A DNA stretch of 64,000 nt from Enterococcus caccae ATCC BAA-1240 (GTDB lineage Bacteria > Bacillota > Bacilli > Lactobacillales > Enterococcaceae), in NCBI RefSeq assembly GCF_000407145.1, contig NZ_KE136474.1, positions 372,001-436,000 on the forward strand, written 5' to 3'. Below the pieces are notes generated by a model. It had not been told where the DNA came from. It searched no databases and worked only from the letters and a program-made list of their open reading frames with translations. Position numbers and translations under genes: made by a program. Shown here one piece after another: positions 33,415 to 43,363 of the stretch; position 1 is the first letter of the stretch; each line of letters begins with the position of its first letter.

Positions 33415-33467
33415 AAATCGAATATTATCATTTAAAAAAAATAAAAGAAAGGCAAAACACGAACATT
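33415..33467. promoter_or_regulatory. Two PurBox-like sites upstream of purA
   Basis: AAAATCGAATATT (ending 33426) and AACACGAACATT (ending 33467) are direct repeats 41 bp apart close to the PurR consensus AWWWCCGAACWWT. They lie just upstream of the purA -35 box. Apart from these sites I see nothing further in 33468-33653. Confidence 0.35.
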
Positions 33468-33653
33468 TATTTATATATGAAAAAACAATGAATAAAAAGG
33501 CGAAGGTTGATTATGCGTTCTATACATGGAAATCACTTGATCTTATTTTTTGGAACTCATTTTATTCCAAAATAACGAATTTTAGATTACTTTTTATAAG
33601 AAACTAGCGTAAAATATAATACGCAATTCATTTTAAATAGGAGGGTTTTTATT

Positions 33654-34136
33654 TTGTTAGGTGTTGTATTATTATTTGTTGGTATCACATTGATTAGTAA
33701 CGGCTATTGCGGGCTGGCTGGAGTAGATGGTAAATCTGCTGCATTTATAAACTTTTTTACAGGAAGCGTAACATTTATAGTTAATACAACTTTTCTATTG
33801 CGGGGAGATTATTTTTCTGCTGGTACTGGTTTTTTATTTGCTTGTACGAATCTATTGATGGGGGTTATCTATCTTTTTGATTTAGATTGGCGAGCATATG
33901 GTATTTTTGGTTTATTCGTCGCTGTGAATGCGATCCCTTGCTCCTATCTAGCTTATGCTAGTGGTGATTGGCGTTTTGCCATTATTTGGATACTTTGGGG
34001 TATTCTATGGTTTTCTGGATTTTTACAAAATGTTTTAGCACTTCCAATTGGAAAATTCGTTTTTTATTTAGCAATTTTCGAAGGGATTGTGACTGCCTGG
34101 ATTCCAGGATTTTTGATGATAGCAGAATTATGGTAG
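33654..34136 (+). CDS. AmiS/UreI family membrane channel
   Basis: 160 residues with six predicted membrane segments, matching the AmiS/UreI family of proton-gated urea or short-chain amide channels. Signatures include NFFTGSVTF near residue 40 and ASGDWRFAIIWILWGILWF in the C-terminal half. Start is TTG after GGAGGG. No urease or amidase gene is in the window, so the substrate is unknown. It stands alone on the plus strand between purA and dnaB and shares a terminator with dnaB. Confidence 0.85.
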   Translation: MLGVVLLFVGITLISNGYCGLAGVDGKSAAFINFFTGSVTFIVNTTFLLRGDYFSAGTGFLFACTNLLMGVIYLFDLDWRAYGIFGLFVAVNAIPCSYLAYASGDWRFAIIWILWGILWFSGFLQNVLALPIGKFVFYLAIFEGIVTAWIPGFLMIAELW

Positions 34137-34140
34137 TGTA

Positions 34141-34188
34141 AAAAAACAGCTCTAGACCAGCATAAATATTGGTTTAGAGCTGTTTTTT
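34141..34188. terminator. Bidirectional terminator between amiS-like and dnaB
   Basis: AAAACAGCTCTA and TAGAGCTGTTTT arms with A and T runs on either side, between convergent genes. Confidence 0.92.
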
Positions 34189-34197
34189 ATTTAATTT

Positions 34198-35571
34198 TTA
34201 AAAATCATCTGGCCTTTGGGATAAGGACGCGAACTTATTAAATTCTTTAATAAATAACAATTCAACAGTCCCTCGGGCCCCACTTCTATTTTTCTCAATA
34301 ATTACTTCAATTACGTTGTCGATTTCTGGCTCTTCACGATCACCATCTTCTCCGTCTTCACCACGATCATAATAATCATCACGATATAAGAAGGCAACGA
34401 TATCGGCATCTTGCTCGATCGATCCAGATTCACGAATATCACTTAATACAGGACGTTTATCCTGACGCTGTTCTACACCACGAGATAATTGAGAGAGTGC
34501 AATAACAGGAACTTTTAATTCCTTTGCTAATTTCTTCAATTGACGGGAAATTTCAGATACTTCTTGTTGACGACTTTCACGACCAGTTCCTTCAATCAGT
34601 TGCAAGTAATCAATTAAAATCAACCCAAGATTACCGCGTTCTTGCGCTAGTTTACGACACTTCGCTCGGATTTCGGTAATTTTGATCCCCGGCGTGTCAT
34701 CAATATAGATTTGAGCTCTAGACAGGCTACCCATTGCAATGATTAGGTTTTGCCACTCTTCTTCTGATAGTTGACCAGTCCGTAAGTGCCCCGCTTCGAT
34801 CGAACCTTCCGCACAAAGCATTCGGTTAACTAATGATTCCGCCCCCATTTCCAAACTGAAAATAGCAACAGAGCGATCTGTTTTGGTACCGATATTTTGA
34901 GCGATATTCAAAGCAAAGGCTGTTTTCCCAACGGCTGGACGGGCGGCTAGAATGATCAATTCTTCTGCTTGCAGTCCAGCGGTCATTTTATCTAAAGCTG
35001 GATAGCCAGTTGGTAATCCAGTGATTTCTTCATCATTTTGATACAGTTGATCAATGTTTGCAATCGACGTATTCAAGACATCTGCAATTGACAGGAATCC
35101 GCTTCGGTTTCTTTTTTCTGAAACTTCTAAGATGCTACGTTCTGCATCATCTAGTATTGTTTCAACATCTTCACCTTGTTCAAATCCTTTGGTAACGATC
35201 TCTGTAGCAGTTTGAATCAAATTGCGAAGCAATGATTTTTGTTCGACGATTTTTGCATAGTAAACAATATTGGCAGCCGTTGGCACAGCTAATGCTAAAT
35301 CTGATAAATAGCTTAAACCGCCTACGTCTTCTAATAGGTTTTCCTGTTCCAAACGATCTTTGATCGTAATCACATCAATCGCTTCATTTCGATCGTTCAA
35401 GGTAAGCATAGTCTGAAAAATCAATTGATGATTACGGCGATAAAAATCCTTTGGTTCTATGTATTCTAAAGCATCGATAATAACCTCAGCATCTAAAAAA
35501 ACTGACCCTAAAACGGCCTGCTCTGCTTCCATACTTTGGGGCGGTACTCGATCTTGCCATACTTCATTCAT
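34198..35571 (-). CDS. dnaB: Replicative DNA helicase DnaB
   Basis: 457 residues. Hexameric 5'-3' helicase of the replication fork. The N-terminal domain starts at RVPPQSMEAEQAVLGS; Walker A is AARPAVGKTAFALN and the later ATPase motifs LILIDYLQLI and RESGSIEQDADIVAFLYRDD are intact. It follows rplI in the conserved gdpP-rplI-dnaB order. A hairpin with a short T run separates it from rplI but may allow readthrough. Confidence 0.98.
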   Translation of the reverse strand: MNEVWQDRVPPQSMEAEQAVLGSVFLDAEVIIDALEYIEPKDFYRRNHQLIFQTMLTLNDRNEAIDVITIKDRLEQENLLEDVGGLSYLSDLALAVPTAANIVYYAKIVEQKSLLRNLIQTATEIVTKGFEQGEDVETILDDAERSILEVSEKRNRSGFLSIADVLNTSIANIDQLYQNDEEITGLPTGYPALDKMTAGLQAEELIILAARPAVGKTAFALNIAQNIGTKTDRSVAIFSLEMGAESLVNRMLCAEGSIEAGHLRTGQLSEEEWQNLIIAMGSLSRAQIYIDDTPGIKITEIRAKCRKLAQERGNLGLILIDYLQLIEGTGRESRQQEVSEISRQLKKLAKELKVPVIALSQLSRGVEQRQDKRPVLSDIRESGSIEQDADIVAFLYRDDYYDRGEDGEDGDREEPEIDNVIEVIIEKNRSGARGTVELLFIKEFNKFASLSQRPDDF

Positions 35572-35680
35572 TTTTTTCTCTCCTACTAGCTAAAATTGCG
35601 CTTTTCAGTCTTTCTATTTTAACAAGAAACAAGCGAAATGTACAATGACATTATCGTATCATTTCAGATTGAAGATAAGC

Positions 35681-35706
35681 AAAAAACAGAGGATATCCTC
35701 TGTTTT
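35681..35706 (-). terminator. Hairpin between rplI and dnaB
   Basis: AAAACAGAGGAT / ATCCTCTGTTTT is a perfect palindrome directly after the rplI stop; a partial terminator that tunes dnaB expression is likely. Confidence 0.7.
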
Positions 35707-35712
35707 CGCCCT

Positions 35713-36165
35713 TTATTCTTCTACAACATGTACTTTGATTGTTGCAGTTACTTCGTGATGTAATTTCACTGGAACTTTCGTAAAACCTAATGCACGGATT
35801 GGTTGGGATAGTTCTAGCTTACGTTTATCTAATTTGACCTTATATTGCTTGTTTAAGGCCTCTGCGATTTGTTTTGAAGGAATAGACCCAAAGAGACGTC
35901 CATCCTCTCCAGCCTTCGCTTTAAGCTCTACAACCGTGTCTTCTTTTTCTAGAAATTCTTGCATTTTTTTAGCTTCTGCTAAAACTTCAGCTTCGTGTTT
36001 ATCTTGTGCTTTCTTTTGTCCAGCTAAAGCACTGATGCTACCTTTATTTGCTTCTTGAGCGTAGCCATTTTTTATTAGGAAATTTTGTGCATATCCTGTT
36101 GGTACTTCTTTTATTTCGCCTTTTTTGCCTTTCCCTTTAACATCTTGTAAAAAAATAACTTTCAT
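35713..36165 (-). CDS. rplI: 50S ribosomal protein L9
   Basis: 150 residues, full length. Begins [20 protein letters not shown], the conserved RNA-binding N-terminal domain, followed by the long helix (about 41-75) and the C-terminal domain. Binds 23S rRNA at the base of the L1 stalk. It lies 36 bp after gdpP, in the conserved gdpP-rplI-dnaB order. Confidence 0.98.
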   Translation of the reverse strand: MKVIFLQDVKGKGKKGEIKEVPTGYAQNFLIKNGYAQEANKGSISALAGQKKAQDKHEAEVLAEAKKMQEFLEKEDTVVELKAKAGEDGRLFGSIPSKQIAEALNKQYKVKLDKRKLELSQPIRALGFTKVPVKLHHEVTATIKVHVVEE

Positions 36166-36201
36166 ACTAGTATTCCTCCTTGTTTTAACAGCATCATAAG
36201 A

Positions 36202-38178
36202 TTATGGCGCTGGATCATACATTATATCTATATTTTGCTGAATCACTTTCAGTAGCTGTTCTTTTACCTCAGCAACTGTTACATTCGTTAATTGTACCGC
36301 AGCATTCGTAAAATGACCACCTCCGCCTAAATTTTCCATAATTAGTTGGACATTTATTGATCCGTTACTGCGTGCACTGATCCCAATTTGTTTATCTGTT
36401 CGTTTCGTTATCACAAAAGCTGCATTGATACCGACCATTGACAATAATGTATCTGCTGTTTTCGCTGCAGTTACACTATCATATTCTTTCTCTTCGCTAC
36501 CTGTTACGATAACTGTGTCAGGTGTAACATACTCACTTTGGGCAATCAAACTGTTCATCTCCAAATAGCTGGTTAAATCTGAGCTTAATAAATATTGTAC
36601 TAAAGATGAATCTGCACCACAAGTTCTTAAATAACTAGCCACATCAAAAGTCCGTGCCGTTGTTCGAACACTAAAACTCTTTGTATCGACTACGATTCCA
36701 GCTAGCAATAATGTCGCTTCAAGTTTATCTAAACTTCTTTGAGCGTTACTTTGATATTCGATCAATTCAGTCACTAACTCTGAAGCAGATGAAGCGGACG
36801 ATTCAATATAAGCGAGTAATGGTTTAGCTGGAAACTCGTCACCACGGCGATGATGATCAATAATTACGACTTTATCAAATTGTTCATACAACTCTTGTGA
36901 AATTGAAAGAGATGGCTTATGGTAATCAACCATGATCAATAAACTGCTGTCCGTTTTTCGTTTCATTGCTTCTTTTGGCGTAATGATTTGCTTTGCAAGA
37001 TCAGGATACTTTTCTAGTTCGATCATCACCCGTTCAACATCAGGAATACTTTCATTTTGTTCCAAAACGACCCAAGCTTCCTTGTTATGGAATTTGGCTA
37101 ATCTTGCCATACCAAATGCCGAACCAATCGCATCCATATCTGGAAAACGGTGTCCCATGATATAAACATCTGAAGACTCTGTTAGAATCCCTTGAATTGC
37201 TGTACTCATTGCACGAGAACGAACACGTGTTCTCTTTGCGACTGAAGCTGTTCTACCCCCATAAAAAATGGGTTTAGCGTTATCTTTTGCTTCTTTGACT
37301 ACTACTTGATCTCCACCTCTGACTAAGGCTGTATCTAAGTTTGTTTGGGCAGTATTCCCCGTTTGACTTAGTGTTTCACCACCATAAGAAATCCCCATAC
37401 TTAATGTTATTGGTATATCTCTTGTACTTGATTCTTTTCTGATCTTATCTAAAATTTGAAATTTTGTATCCATCATTTTTTTTATATCTTCCAATTGCGC
37501 AATGAAGAAATAACGTTCTGCGTTTAGTCTTTTATAAAAAACTTGGTACTCATCCATCCAATCAGAAACCATCGTGGTAATAAAACTATTTAAGTAGGAA
37601 ATTTCCTTCTCATCCATACTATCTGTGATATCGTCATAGTTATCAACTGAAACAATACCAATCGCTGTCTGCATTTCCAATTTTTCTCGATACAAGTTAC
37701 TCTCTTCTGTAATATCTCTAAAAGTAATCGTATTTTGACTTGTATCAATATTAAAACGATAAACGTGCTCTCCAACTTTAAATATATCCTTACCTTTTTC
37801 AGCTCGTGATACATATGTTTGTATTAATTCTGAACTAATCAGCGTTTGACCGTCTTTATGAAAAATATCTTCTGCAAACGGATTTAACCACTTCGCTTCT
37901 TTTGTCTCAGAATCATAATTTATGATTCCCACAGATACTTCGTTAAAAGCATAATCCAACGACTTTTCTGCAATCGTACTAGCTTCTCTGATTTTTTCTG
38001 TATTTGATATCTCAATTTTTTTTATTAAGTAAAAAATTCGATTTATTAGTATAAGATTGAGTATCAAAAATCCAGCAATCATCATGTATTTATTAGATAG
38101 GAAGAAAAGTAATATTACTTCTAATAAAAAGAGAACGAATACAGAAGCTAAAATCCGTTTCATTCCATTTTTTTTCAT
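36202..38178 (-). CDS. gdpP: Cyclic-di-AMP phosphodiesterase GdpP
   Basis: 658-residue membrane-bound phosphodiesterase that hydrolyses c-di-AMP to pApA. Two N-terminal membrane helices, a PAS-like domain (about 85-150), a degenerate GGDEF domain (about 170-300) and a DHH/DHHA1 catalytic domain with MGHRFPDMDAIGSA, DYHKP, IDHHRRGDEF and the terminal GGGGHFTNAA. All catalytic motifs are intact. Mutations in this gene affect beta-lactam tolerance and osmotic balance in related species. It precedes rplI. Confidence 0.97.
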   Translation of the reverse strand: MKKNGMKRILASVFVLFLLEVILLFFLSNKYMMIAGFLILNLILINRIFYLIKKIEISNTEKIREASTIAEKSLDYAFNEVSVGIINYDSETKEAKWLNPFAEDIFHKDGQTLISSELIQTYVSRAEKGKDIFKVGEHVYRFNIDTSQNTITFRDITEESNLYREKLEMQTAIGIVSVDNYDDITDSMDEKEISYLNSFITTMVSDWMDEYQVFYKRLNAERYFFIAQLEDIKKMMDTKFQILDKIRKESSTRDIPITLSMGISYGGETLSQTGNTAQTNLDTALVRGGDQVVVKEAKDNAKPIFYGGRTASVAKRTRVRSRAMSTAIQGILTESSDVYIMGHRFPDMDAIGSAFGMARLAKFHNKEAWVVLEQNESIPDVERVMIELEKYPDLAKQIITPKEAMKRKTDSSLLIMVDYHKPSLSISQELYEQFDKVVIIDHHRRGDEFPAKPLLAYIESSASSASELVTELIEYQSNAQRSLDKLEATLLLAGIVVDTKSFSVRTTARTFDVASYLRTCGADSSLVQYLLSSDLTSYLEMNSLIAQSEYVTPDTVIVTGSEEKEYDSVTAAKTADTLLSMVGINAAFVITKRTDKQIGISARSNGSINVQLIMENLGGGGHFTNAAVQLTNVTVAEVKEQLLKVIQQNIDIMYDPAP

Positions 38179-38251
38179 TCTAAAGACTCCTCCATTGTTC
38201 TACAGATAAGGCTATTTTAGCATAAAAAAAAGATTTCTGCGAATTGCTAAA

Positions 38252-38267
38252 TGTTTCACGTGAAACA
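38252..38267. other. parS: parS site
   Basis: TGTTTCACGTGAAACA, a perfect 16-bp palindrome matching the ParB (Spo0J) binding site, in the rpsR-gdpP intergenic region. Confidence 0.9.
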
Positions 38268-38301
38268 TTTCAAAACAATGTTTAGCATTGGAAATATAAA
38301 A

Positions 38302-38331
38302 AGAGATCAAAGAAACTAATCTTTGATCTCT
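38302..38331 (-). terminator. Terminator after rpsR
   Basis: AGAGATCAAAG / CTTTGATCTCT stem 14 bp after the rpsR stop codon; the following T tract is short. Confidence 0.75.
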
Positions 38332-38345
38332 AAATAAATTCTATA

Positions 38346-38585
38346 TTATTGCTCTTCACCAACAAATGGTAATAAGCCCATGATACGTGCGCGTTTGATT
38401 GCAATTGTTAATTTACGTTGATTTTTAGCACCTGTACCTGTTACACGACGTGGCAAAATTTTTCCACGTTCAGAAATGAATTTTTTTAATAATTCAATAT
38501 CTTTATAATCAATATATTCAATATGGTTTGCAGCGATATAATCGACTTTACGACGTTTACGTCCGCCTCTTCTTTGTTGTGCCAT
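38346..38585 (-). CDS. rpsR: 30S ribosomal protein S18
   Basis: 79 residues. Basic start ([15 protein letters not shown]) and conserved core with [20 protein letters not shown]. Pairs with S6 on the platform of the 30S subunit. Third gene of the rpsF-ssb-rpsR operon. Confidence 0.98.
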   Translation of the reverse strand: MAQQRRGGRKRRKVDYIAANHIEYIDYKDIELLKKFISERGKILPRRVTGTGAKNQRKLTIAIKRARIMGLLPFVGEEQ

Positions 38586-38610
38586 TCTTATTCCCTCCTA
38601 TCAAATTCGT

Positions 38611-39162
38611 TTAGAATGGTAAATCATCATCTGAAATGTCAATAGTTGAACCTGTTCCACCAAATGGATCAGAGTCCCTATCGAAATCAGGCATACCGTT
38701 ATTGTTAGACTGAGAGGATGATTGATTAAAATTGTTTTGTCCTGAAAAATTATTATTCTGTGGTTGGAAACTATTTCCTCCACCAGCATTATAGCTAGGT
38801 GTTGAATCTGATCCTTCTGATGTTTGTCTTTGTTCTGAAGCAGAACGAGACTCTAACAATTGGAAATTCTCACATACAACTTCAGTCACATAAACACGTT
38901 GACCTTGTTGATTTTCGTAATTTCTAGTTTGAATACGACCAGTTACGCCTAATAATGTACCTTTACGCGCATAGTTTGCCATAGTTTCGGCAGGTTTACG
39001 CCAAATCACACAGTTAATAAAATCTGCTTCACGATTTCCATTTGCATTCGTAAAGTTACGGTTTACTGCTAAAGTAAATGTCGCAACCGCTGAACCACTA
39101 GATGTATATCGTAAATCTGGATCTTTTGTTAGTCTTCCAACTAATACAACGTTGTTAATCAT
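38611..39162 (-). CDS. ssb: Single-stranded DNA-binding protein
   Basis: 183 residues: OB-fold domain (1-110, [20 protein letters not shown]), Gln/Asn/Gly-rich flexible linker, and the acidic tip DISDDDLPF that recruits replication and repair partners. Full length. Sits between rpsF and rpsR in the conserved operon; a parS site lies in the 47-bp gap upstream. Confidence 0.98.
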   Translation of the reverse strand: MINNVVLVGRLTKDPDLRYTSSGSAVATFTLAVNRNFTNANGNREADFINCVIWRKPAETMANYARKGTLLGVTGRIQTRNYENQQGQRVYVTEVVCENFQLLESRSASEQRQTSEGSDSTPSYNAGGGNSFQPQNNNFSGQNNFNQSSSQSNNNGMPDFDRDSDPFGGTGSTIDISDDDLPF

Positions 39163-39188
39163 TTAAACATCTCCTTTCGTCAATCCAA

Positions 39189-39204
39189 TGTTTCACGTGA
39201 AACA
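39189..39204. other. parS: parS site
   Basis: Second perfect TGTTTCACGTGAAACA, in the rpsF-ssb gap about 940 bp from the site at 38252. Confidence 0.9.
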
Positions 39205-39209
39205 TTTGG

Positions 39210-39512
39210 TTATGCTTCTTCCTTGATAATCATGTGACGGATAATATCGTCATTGATTTTAGCAAGACGATCAAATTCATTGATTGCTCCTGCTGTTGAT
39301 GGAGAAGATACTTTAACGATATGATAGATGCCTTCACGGAATCCGTTCATTTCATATGCTAAGCGGCGTTTTTCCCAATCTTTTGATTCGATAACTTCAG
39401 CTCCGTTATCTTTTAAGATTGTGTCGAAACGTTCTACTAAAGCAGTTTTTGCTTCTTCATCAATGTTCGGACGAATAATGTACATAACTTCATAATTCGT
39501 AACTTGACTCAT
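39210..39512 (-). CDS. rpsF: 30S ribosomal protein S6
   Basis: 100 residues starting [21 protein letters not shown]6 heterodimerises with S18, encoded two genes downstream, during 30S assembly. First gene of the operon, behind a strong promoter and a stem-loop leader that may mediate autoregulation by the S6:S18 complex. Confidence 0.98.
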   Translation of the reverse strand: MSQVTNYEVMYIIRPNIDEEAKTALVERFDTILKDNGAEVIESKDWEKRRLAYEMNGFREGIYHIVKVSSPSTAGAINEFDRLAKINDDIIRHMIIKEEA

Positions 39513-39534
39513 TGATTTTCACCTCCCTATGGAC

Positions 39535-39562
39535 TTTAGGCTCTTAGTTTGCTAAGAGCAAG
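39535..39562 (-). promoter_or_regulatory. Stem-loop in the rpsF leader, possible S6:S18 control element
   Basis: GCTCTTAG / CTAAGAGC hairpin between promoter and rpsF ribosome-binding site. S6:S18-binding leader RNAs are known upstream of rpsF in many bacteria; this match is by position and simple pairing only. Confidence 0.4.
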
Positions 39563-39602
39563 GAGAGTTATCTAAAATTAAATAGACTACTCACAATTTT
39601 TC

Positions 39603-39631
39603 ATTATACAGCTAAAAGCTGATAAAATCAA
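39603..39631 (-). promoter_or_regulatory. Promoter of the rpsF-ssb-rpsR operon
   Basis: Minus strand TTGATT, 17-bp spacer, perfect TATAAT, about 90 bp before the rpsF ATG. Confidence 0.85.
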
Positions 39632-39819
39632 GTATTCTTCACAATTTTTGATCATTTTTTTTAAACAATTATTTTCTCTCAGCCTTACTTTTAATATACG
39701 CAGAAATCAGTTTTTTTACTTTTTTTGCTTATGATTCAGGTTATTTATTTTTCATGGTATACTATCCTTGTTCGAAATTACACAAATAATTAGAAGTTGC
39801 TTGAAAGGATGCTGTTACA

Positions 39820-41349
39820 TTGAATCAATTGTTAGAATACCAACCGCTCAACTTGTACACGAATTATCTTGAGGCTGCGCGTAATACCCCTGAAACTGCC
39901 ATTATTCATGATGAACCTTTACCAGCTTTCCCAGAACTTGGAACGCATTATACCTATCAATTAAGTCACGACGCCATTTTAACCCGTGCCTATCAATTGG
40001 CTAGTTTAGGAGTAAAAGCTGAAGATAAAATCATTATTTTTAAAAGCTCAAAATTCGATACGTATTTGTTAGCCGTTGCCGCTTCTTATTTAGGTGCTGT
40101 TCCAGCGATGATTTCATATCATTTTCCGGCTGAAACGATTGAAGTTTTTGTGGATCGCCTAGAAAATCCATTTATCATATTTGATGATGAAACAGCAGAA
40201 AAAATAGAGAAAGTAACAAATAGTTCACAAGAAAAGCAAATTTCTGTTGCAAAACTTTTACAAGCACCTGCGAATGAAGTTGCTCAAGTAGAACTACCAA
40301 AAGATATGATTGCCTATATGACACACACCTCTGGAACAACTGGGATTCCAAAACTGATTTGCCATTCTGCTAACTCTATGGGGTGGCGTACAAAATGGCA
40401 AAAAACAATTTTTACAAAAATCGCAGAAAAAAAACTTGTTGGGTTTCATATTTCTCCGGTTCATTCTCGCTTTAATATTGGGATTTCTTCTTTAATGACA
40501 ATGGGGTTTCCAATGATGCCATTATCGATATCAAATAGTGATTCTGTTGCCCAAATGCTTTTACAACACGAACCAATCGCTCTTGAAACTCATCCAAACA
40601 ACTTCGTCCAATGGACCTCGTTAGCCAAAAAAATGCCCGAAGCTTTCGCAAGTGTTCGCTACTATCATTCTACTTTTGATGCTATCAATAATGCTACAAT
40701 GGCAAGTTTCTTACAGGCTTCAGAAAAAAATGAGCCCATTTTTCTTCAAGTTTATGGTCAAAGTGAATGTGGTCCGATGATCTTAAAAGCTCATACTTTA
40801 GAATCGCTTAAAACATCTGATGCACGCGATATGGGAGTAGGCCTGGAAGGTTTGACCGAAGCACGTATCGCAGATAAAGAAGGCAATGTTCTACCTGATT
40901 TGACTGATGGACACATCCAATTTTTATCTAAAGGACGTGCACTGACATACTATAAAGAAGATGATCGCTTCCAAGCCACTGTTTTTGGCCCTTGGTGGGA
41001 CAGTGGTGATTATGGCTTTATGGATGCAAACGGCCATTTGTTCTTAAAAGATCGTCAAGTCGATTTGATTGATAAAATTGATAGCAATTTAGCCGTCGAA
41101 GACCATTTGTTGGATGCTCTTGATTTCCTTCAAGAAGTAATCATTGTTAGAGCGAAAGATAACTCTCCTCAACCGATTTTAGCAGTTGATCCAAAACTAG
41201 GAATGGATTGGGATGCTTGGTGGGAACAAGTTACTGATTTGCCTCATTTAAACAAACCAATTATTATGGATTGGAATGACATTCCTCGTACAGCTACAAT
41301 GAAAGTCCAACGATTACAAATCGAGAAAGCTTTAAAAGAAGCCGAATAA
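39820..41349 (+). CDS. AMP-forming acyl-CoA synthetase-like enzyme (ANL superfamily)
   Basis: 509 residues with the adenylate-forming core: P-loop MTHTSGTTGIPKL, the VYGQSECGPM motif, and WWDSGDYG plus LFLKDRQVDLID towards the C-terminal domain. It should activate a carboxylic acid with ATP. The substrate cannot be told; it differs strongly from the MenE encoded 5 kb away. The start is TTG (NQLLEYQPLNLY). Single plus-strand gene, convergent with menC, sharing its terminator. The C-terminal catalytic lysine region is PRTATMKVQRLQ. Confidence 0.8.
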   Translation: MNQLLEYQPLNLYTNYLEAARNTPETAIIHDEPLPAFPELGTHYTYQLSHDAILTRAYQLASLGVKAEDKIIIFKSSKFDTYLLAVAASYLGAVPAMISYHFPAETIEVFVDRLENPFIIFDDETAEKIEKVTNSSQEKQISVAKLLQAPANEVAQVELPKDMIAYMTHTSGTTGIPKLICHSANSMGWRTKWQKTIFTKIAEKKLVGFHISPVHSRFNIGISSLMTMGFPMMPLSISNSDSVAQMLLQHEPIALETHPNNFVQWTSLAKKMPEAFASVRYYHSTFDAINNATMASFLQASEKNEPIFLQVYGQSECGPMILKAHTLESLKTSDARDMGVGLEGLTEARIADKEGNVLPDLTDGHIQFLSKGRALTYYKEDDRFQATVFGPWWDSGDYGFMDANGHLFLKDRQVDLIDKIDSNLAVEDHLLDALDFLQEVIIVRAKDNSPQPILAVDPKLGMDWDAWWEQVTDLPHLNKPIIMDWNDIPRTATMKVQRLQIEKALKEAE

Positions 41350-41356
41350 TCTAGAA

Positions 41357-41407
41357 TAAAAAGAAGCGCAGACTAACATGACCATTAGTTTACGCTTCTT
41401 TTTATTT
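41357..41407. terminator. Bidirectional terminator between the ANL gene and menC
   Basis: AAAAAGAAGCG ... CGCTTCTTTTT stem with GACTAA/TTAGT in the inner part, between two converging genes. Confidence 0.9.
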
Positions 41408-42511
41408 TATCCATAAAGTGTCAAAAGCACCATATTTCAATAACTTTTCTTGAGCTAAAGAGACACCGATCCCCACTCCGTCTGGCACAATGATTTCTCC
41501 ATTTTGAATCTCGAAAGGTTCTGTAATGATATCTTCGTGATAATAACGGTCAGAAGCAGAAATATCACCTGGGAAAGTGAAAATTTTTTGAGAAGCAAAC
41601 TGTAAATTCAAGGCCCTACCTACACCAGATTCAAACATTCCGCCTAACCAGACCAGTAATTCCCTTTCTTTACAGAAATCAACTATCTTCATGGCTTCTG
41701 TGATGCCACCTACTCTAGGAATCTTCAAATTAATACTCCGACAACTTCCCAAAGAAAATGCTAGCTCACAATCTTTAAGCGTCCGAATATTTTCATCCAG
41801 ACAAATGTCTGTTTTCAACTCTTTTTGTAATTGTGCATGGTCTAAAAAATCATTCGCTGCAAAGGGTTGTTCAATCATAGCTAAATTATACGCATCTAAT
41901 TGGACCAAGTGAGGAATATCCGTAATGGTATACGCCGAGTTAGCATCCACCATAAGAGGTATATCAGGAAATTTATTCCGGATCACGTCTATTGGTTCTA
42001 GATCATAGCCTGGACGTATCTTCAATTTGATGCGTTGATATCCTAACGCTATATACTGAGTAATTTGATTCAATAATTTAGTTAAATCAGTCTGTATACC
42101 CACACTGATGCCAACAGGAATCTGTACCCTAGTGTCATAAAAATATGTTTTTAAGCTCTTTCTATTACGTTTAGCAAATAAGTCCCAAATCGCTGTTTCA
42201 AGGCTAGATTTAGCCATTTGATTGCCTTTTACTTCATCAAAAAGAGCCGATACTTCTTCAGGGTGTTGAATATTTGTATTTTTCAATAAAGGAATTAAAT
42301 GTTTTTCAATAATTACCCGAGCTGTATCAATGGTTTCTTCTATGTAATCTGGCTGTTCAAATGGAACTAGTTCACCCATACCTTGGTTACCCAGTTCATC
42401 GGTCAACACTAAAATATCAAAAGCTTTTTCTGTTAAACGACCGTAACTTGTTTCAAAAGGAATCCTTAAAGGAAGTCGAACACGATAACGATCAATACGG
42501 TGAATTTTCAA
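41402..42511 (-). CDS. menC: o-Succinylbenzoate synthase
   Basis: 369-residue enolase-superfamily enzyme that dehydrates SHCHC to o-succinylbenzoate. Visible are the catalytic LKIRPGYD (KxK-type) segment, the metal ligands around MVDANSAYT, IEQPF and LDENI, and the lid start PLRIPFETSYG. I place the start at the TTG of KIHRIDRYRV, behind GGAGGAGG; the longer frame begins inside that Shine-Dalgarno. Last gene of the menB-E-F-D-H-C operon. Confidence 0.95.
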   Translation of the reverse strand: MKIHRIDRYRVRLPLRIPFETSYGRLTEKAFDILVLTDELGNQGMGELVPFEQPDYIEETIDTARVIIEKHLIPLLKNTNIQHPEEVSALFDEVKGNQMAKSSLETAIWDLFAKRNRKSLKTYFYDTRVQIPVGISVGIQTDLTKLLNQITQYIALGYQRIKLKIRPGYDLEPIDVIRNKFPDIPLMVDANSAYTITDIPHLVQLDAYNLAMIEQPFAANDFLDHAQLQKELKTDICLDENIRTLKDCELAFSLGSCRSINLKIPRVGGITEAMKIVDFCKERELLVWLGGMFESGVGRALNLQFASQKIFTFPGDISASDRYYHEDIITEPFEIQNGEIIVPDGVGIGVSLAQEKLLKYGAFDTLWIK

Positions 42512-42532
42512 CTCCAGTTCCTCCTCCAAGTA

Positions 42533-43363
42533 TCATCTTTTTTCCAAATAACTTGATACAAATGCTACAACAAGTTGCTCAAATGTCTCTGGTTTTTCTA
42601 TATGGACACAATGGCCTGCATTACTAACTACTTCAATAGAAACATTTGGTTGTTGTTCTGTCATTTTCTTAGCAATTTGTTGAAATTTGAGATCCAATTC
42701 TCCAACTATCAATAACGTAGATGCTTGAATCTTGTCTAGCTCTTGCCAAAAATCTGGTTGAACCCCTGTCCCCATATACCACAAGCTACACGCTAAGCCA
42801 AAACTTTGTTGTGATAGCCGCTCTTTGCGAAGTATCTTTTGGACTTTTAATGGTAGTTTTTTTTGACTCTCAAAAAGTGGTAAATTTTCCCATCTTTCAA
42901 CGAAAGCTTCAATAGGATGATTCATAATAAAAGTAGCTAAATGCTCATCAGAGTATTTACGCATCATTCGCTCTGATTCCTTTTCTAAGCCAGGCGAACC
43001 ACTTTCTAAGATCAATTGTTGAACCTTTTGAGGAAATAAACAGGCAAAGCCTAAAGCCGCTCTAGCACCCATTGAATAGCCTAATAAAGAAAATACCAAA
43101 ATCCCCAGCTGTTCAGTCAATAGTGCAATATCTTGGCACAAACATGTCATCTGATAGCGATACGGATGAACATAACAATCTGTTTTTCCATGACCGATCA
43201 AATCAATCGCTAAAATATTGAAATCACTTTCCTTTTGAAAAACAGGTTTAAATGTCTGACTAGTACCTGTAAACCCATGAAAACAAACCAATGTTGGTCG
43301 GTTTACTTCATAGTCTGAAAACCACTCATAATAATATTTCACACCATTTATTGTTGTATTCAT
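42533..43363 (-). CDS. menH: SHCHC synthase MenH, alpha/beta hydrolase fold
   Basis: 276 residues. Alpha/beta hydrolase with the nucleophile motif LLGYSMGARAAL, early oxyanion segment CFHGFTGTSQ and a C-terminal histidine in NAGHCVHIEKPE. It eliminates pyruvate from SEPHCHC to form SHCHC. It overlaps menD by four bases, so the genes are coupled. Confidence 0.93.
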   Translation of the reverse strand: MNTTINGVKYYYEWFSDYEVNRPTLVCFHGFTGTSQTFKPVFQKESDFNILAIDLIGHGKTDCYVHPYRYQMTCLCQDIALLTEQLGILVFSLLGYSMGARAALGFACLFPQKVQQLILESGSPGLEKESERMMRKYSDEHLATFIMNHPIEAFVERWENLPLFESQKKLPLKVQKILRKERLSQQSFGLACSLWYMGTGVQPDFWQELDKIQASTLLIVGELDLKFQQIAKKMTEQQPNVSIEVVSNAGHCVHIEKPETFEQLVVAFVSSYLEKR

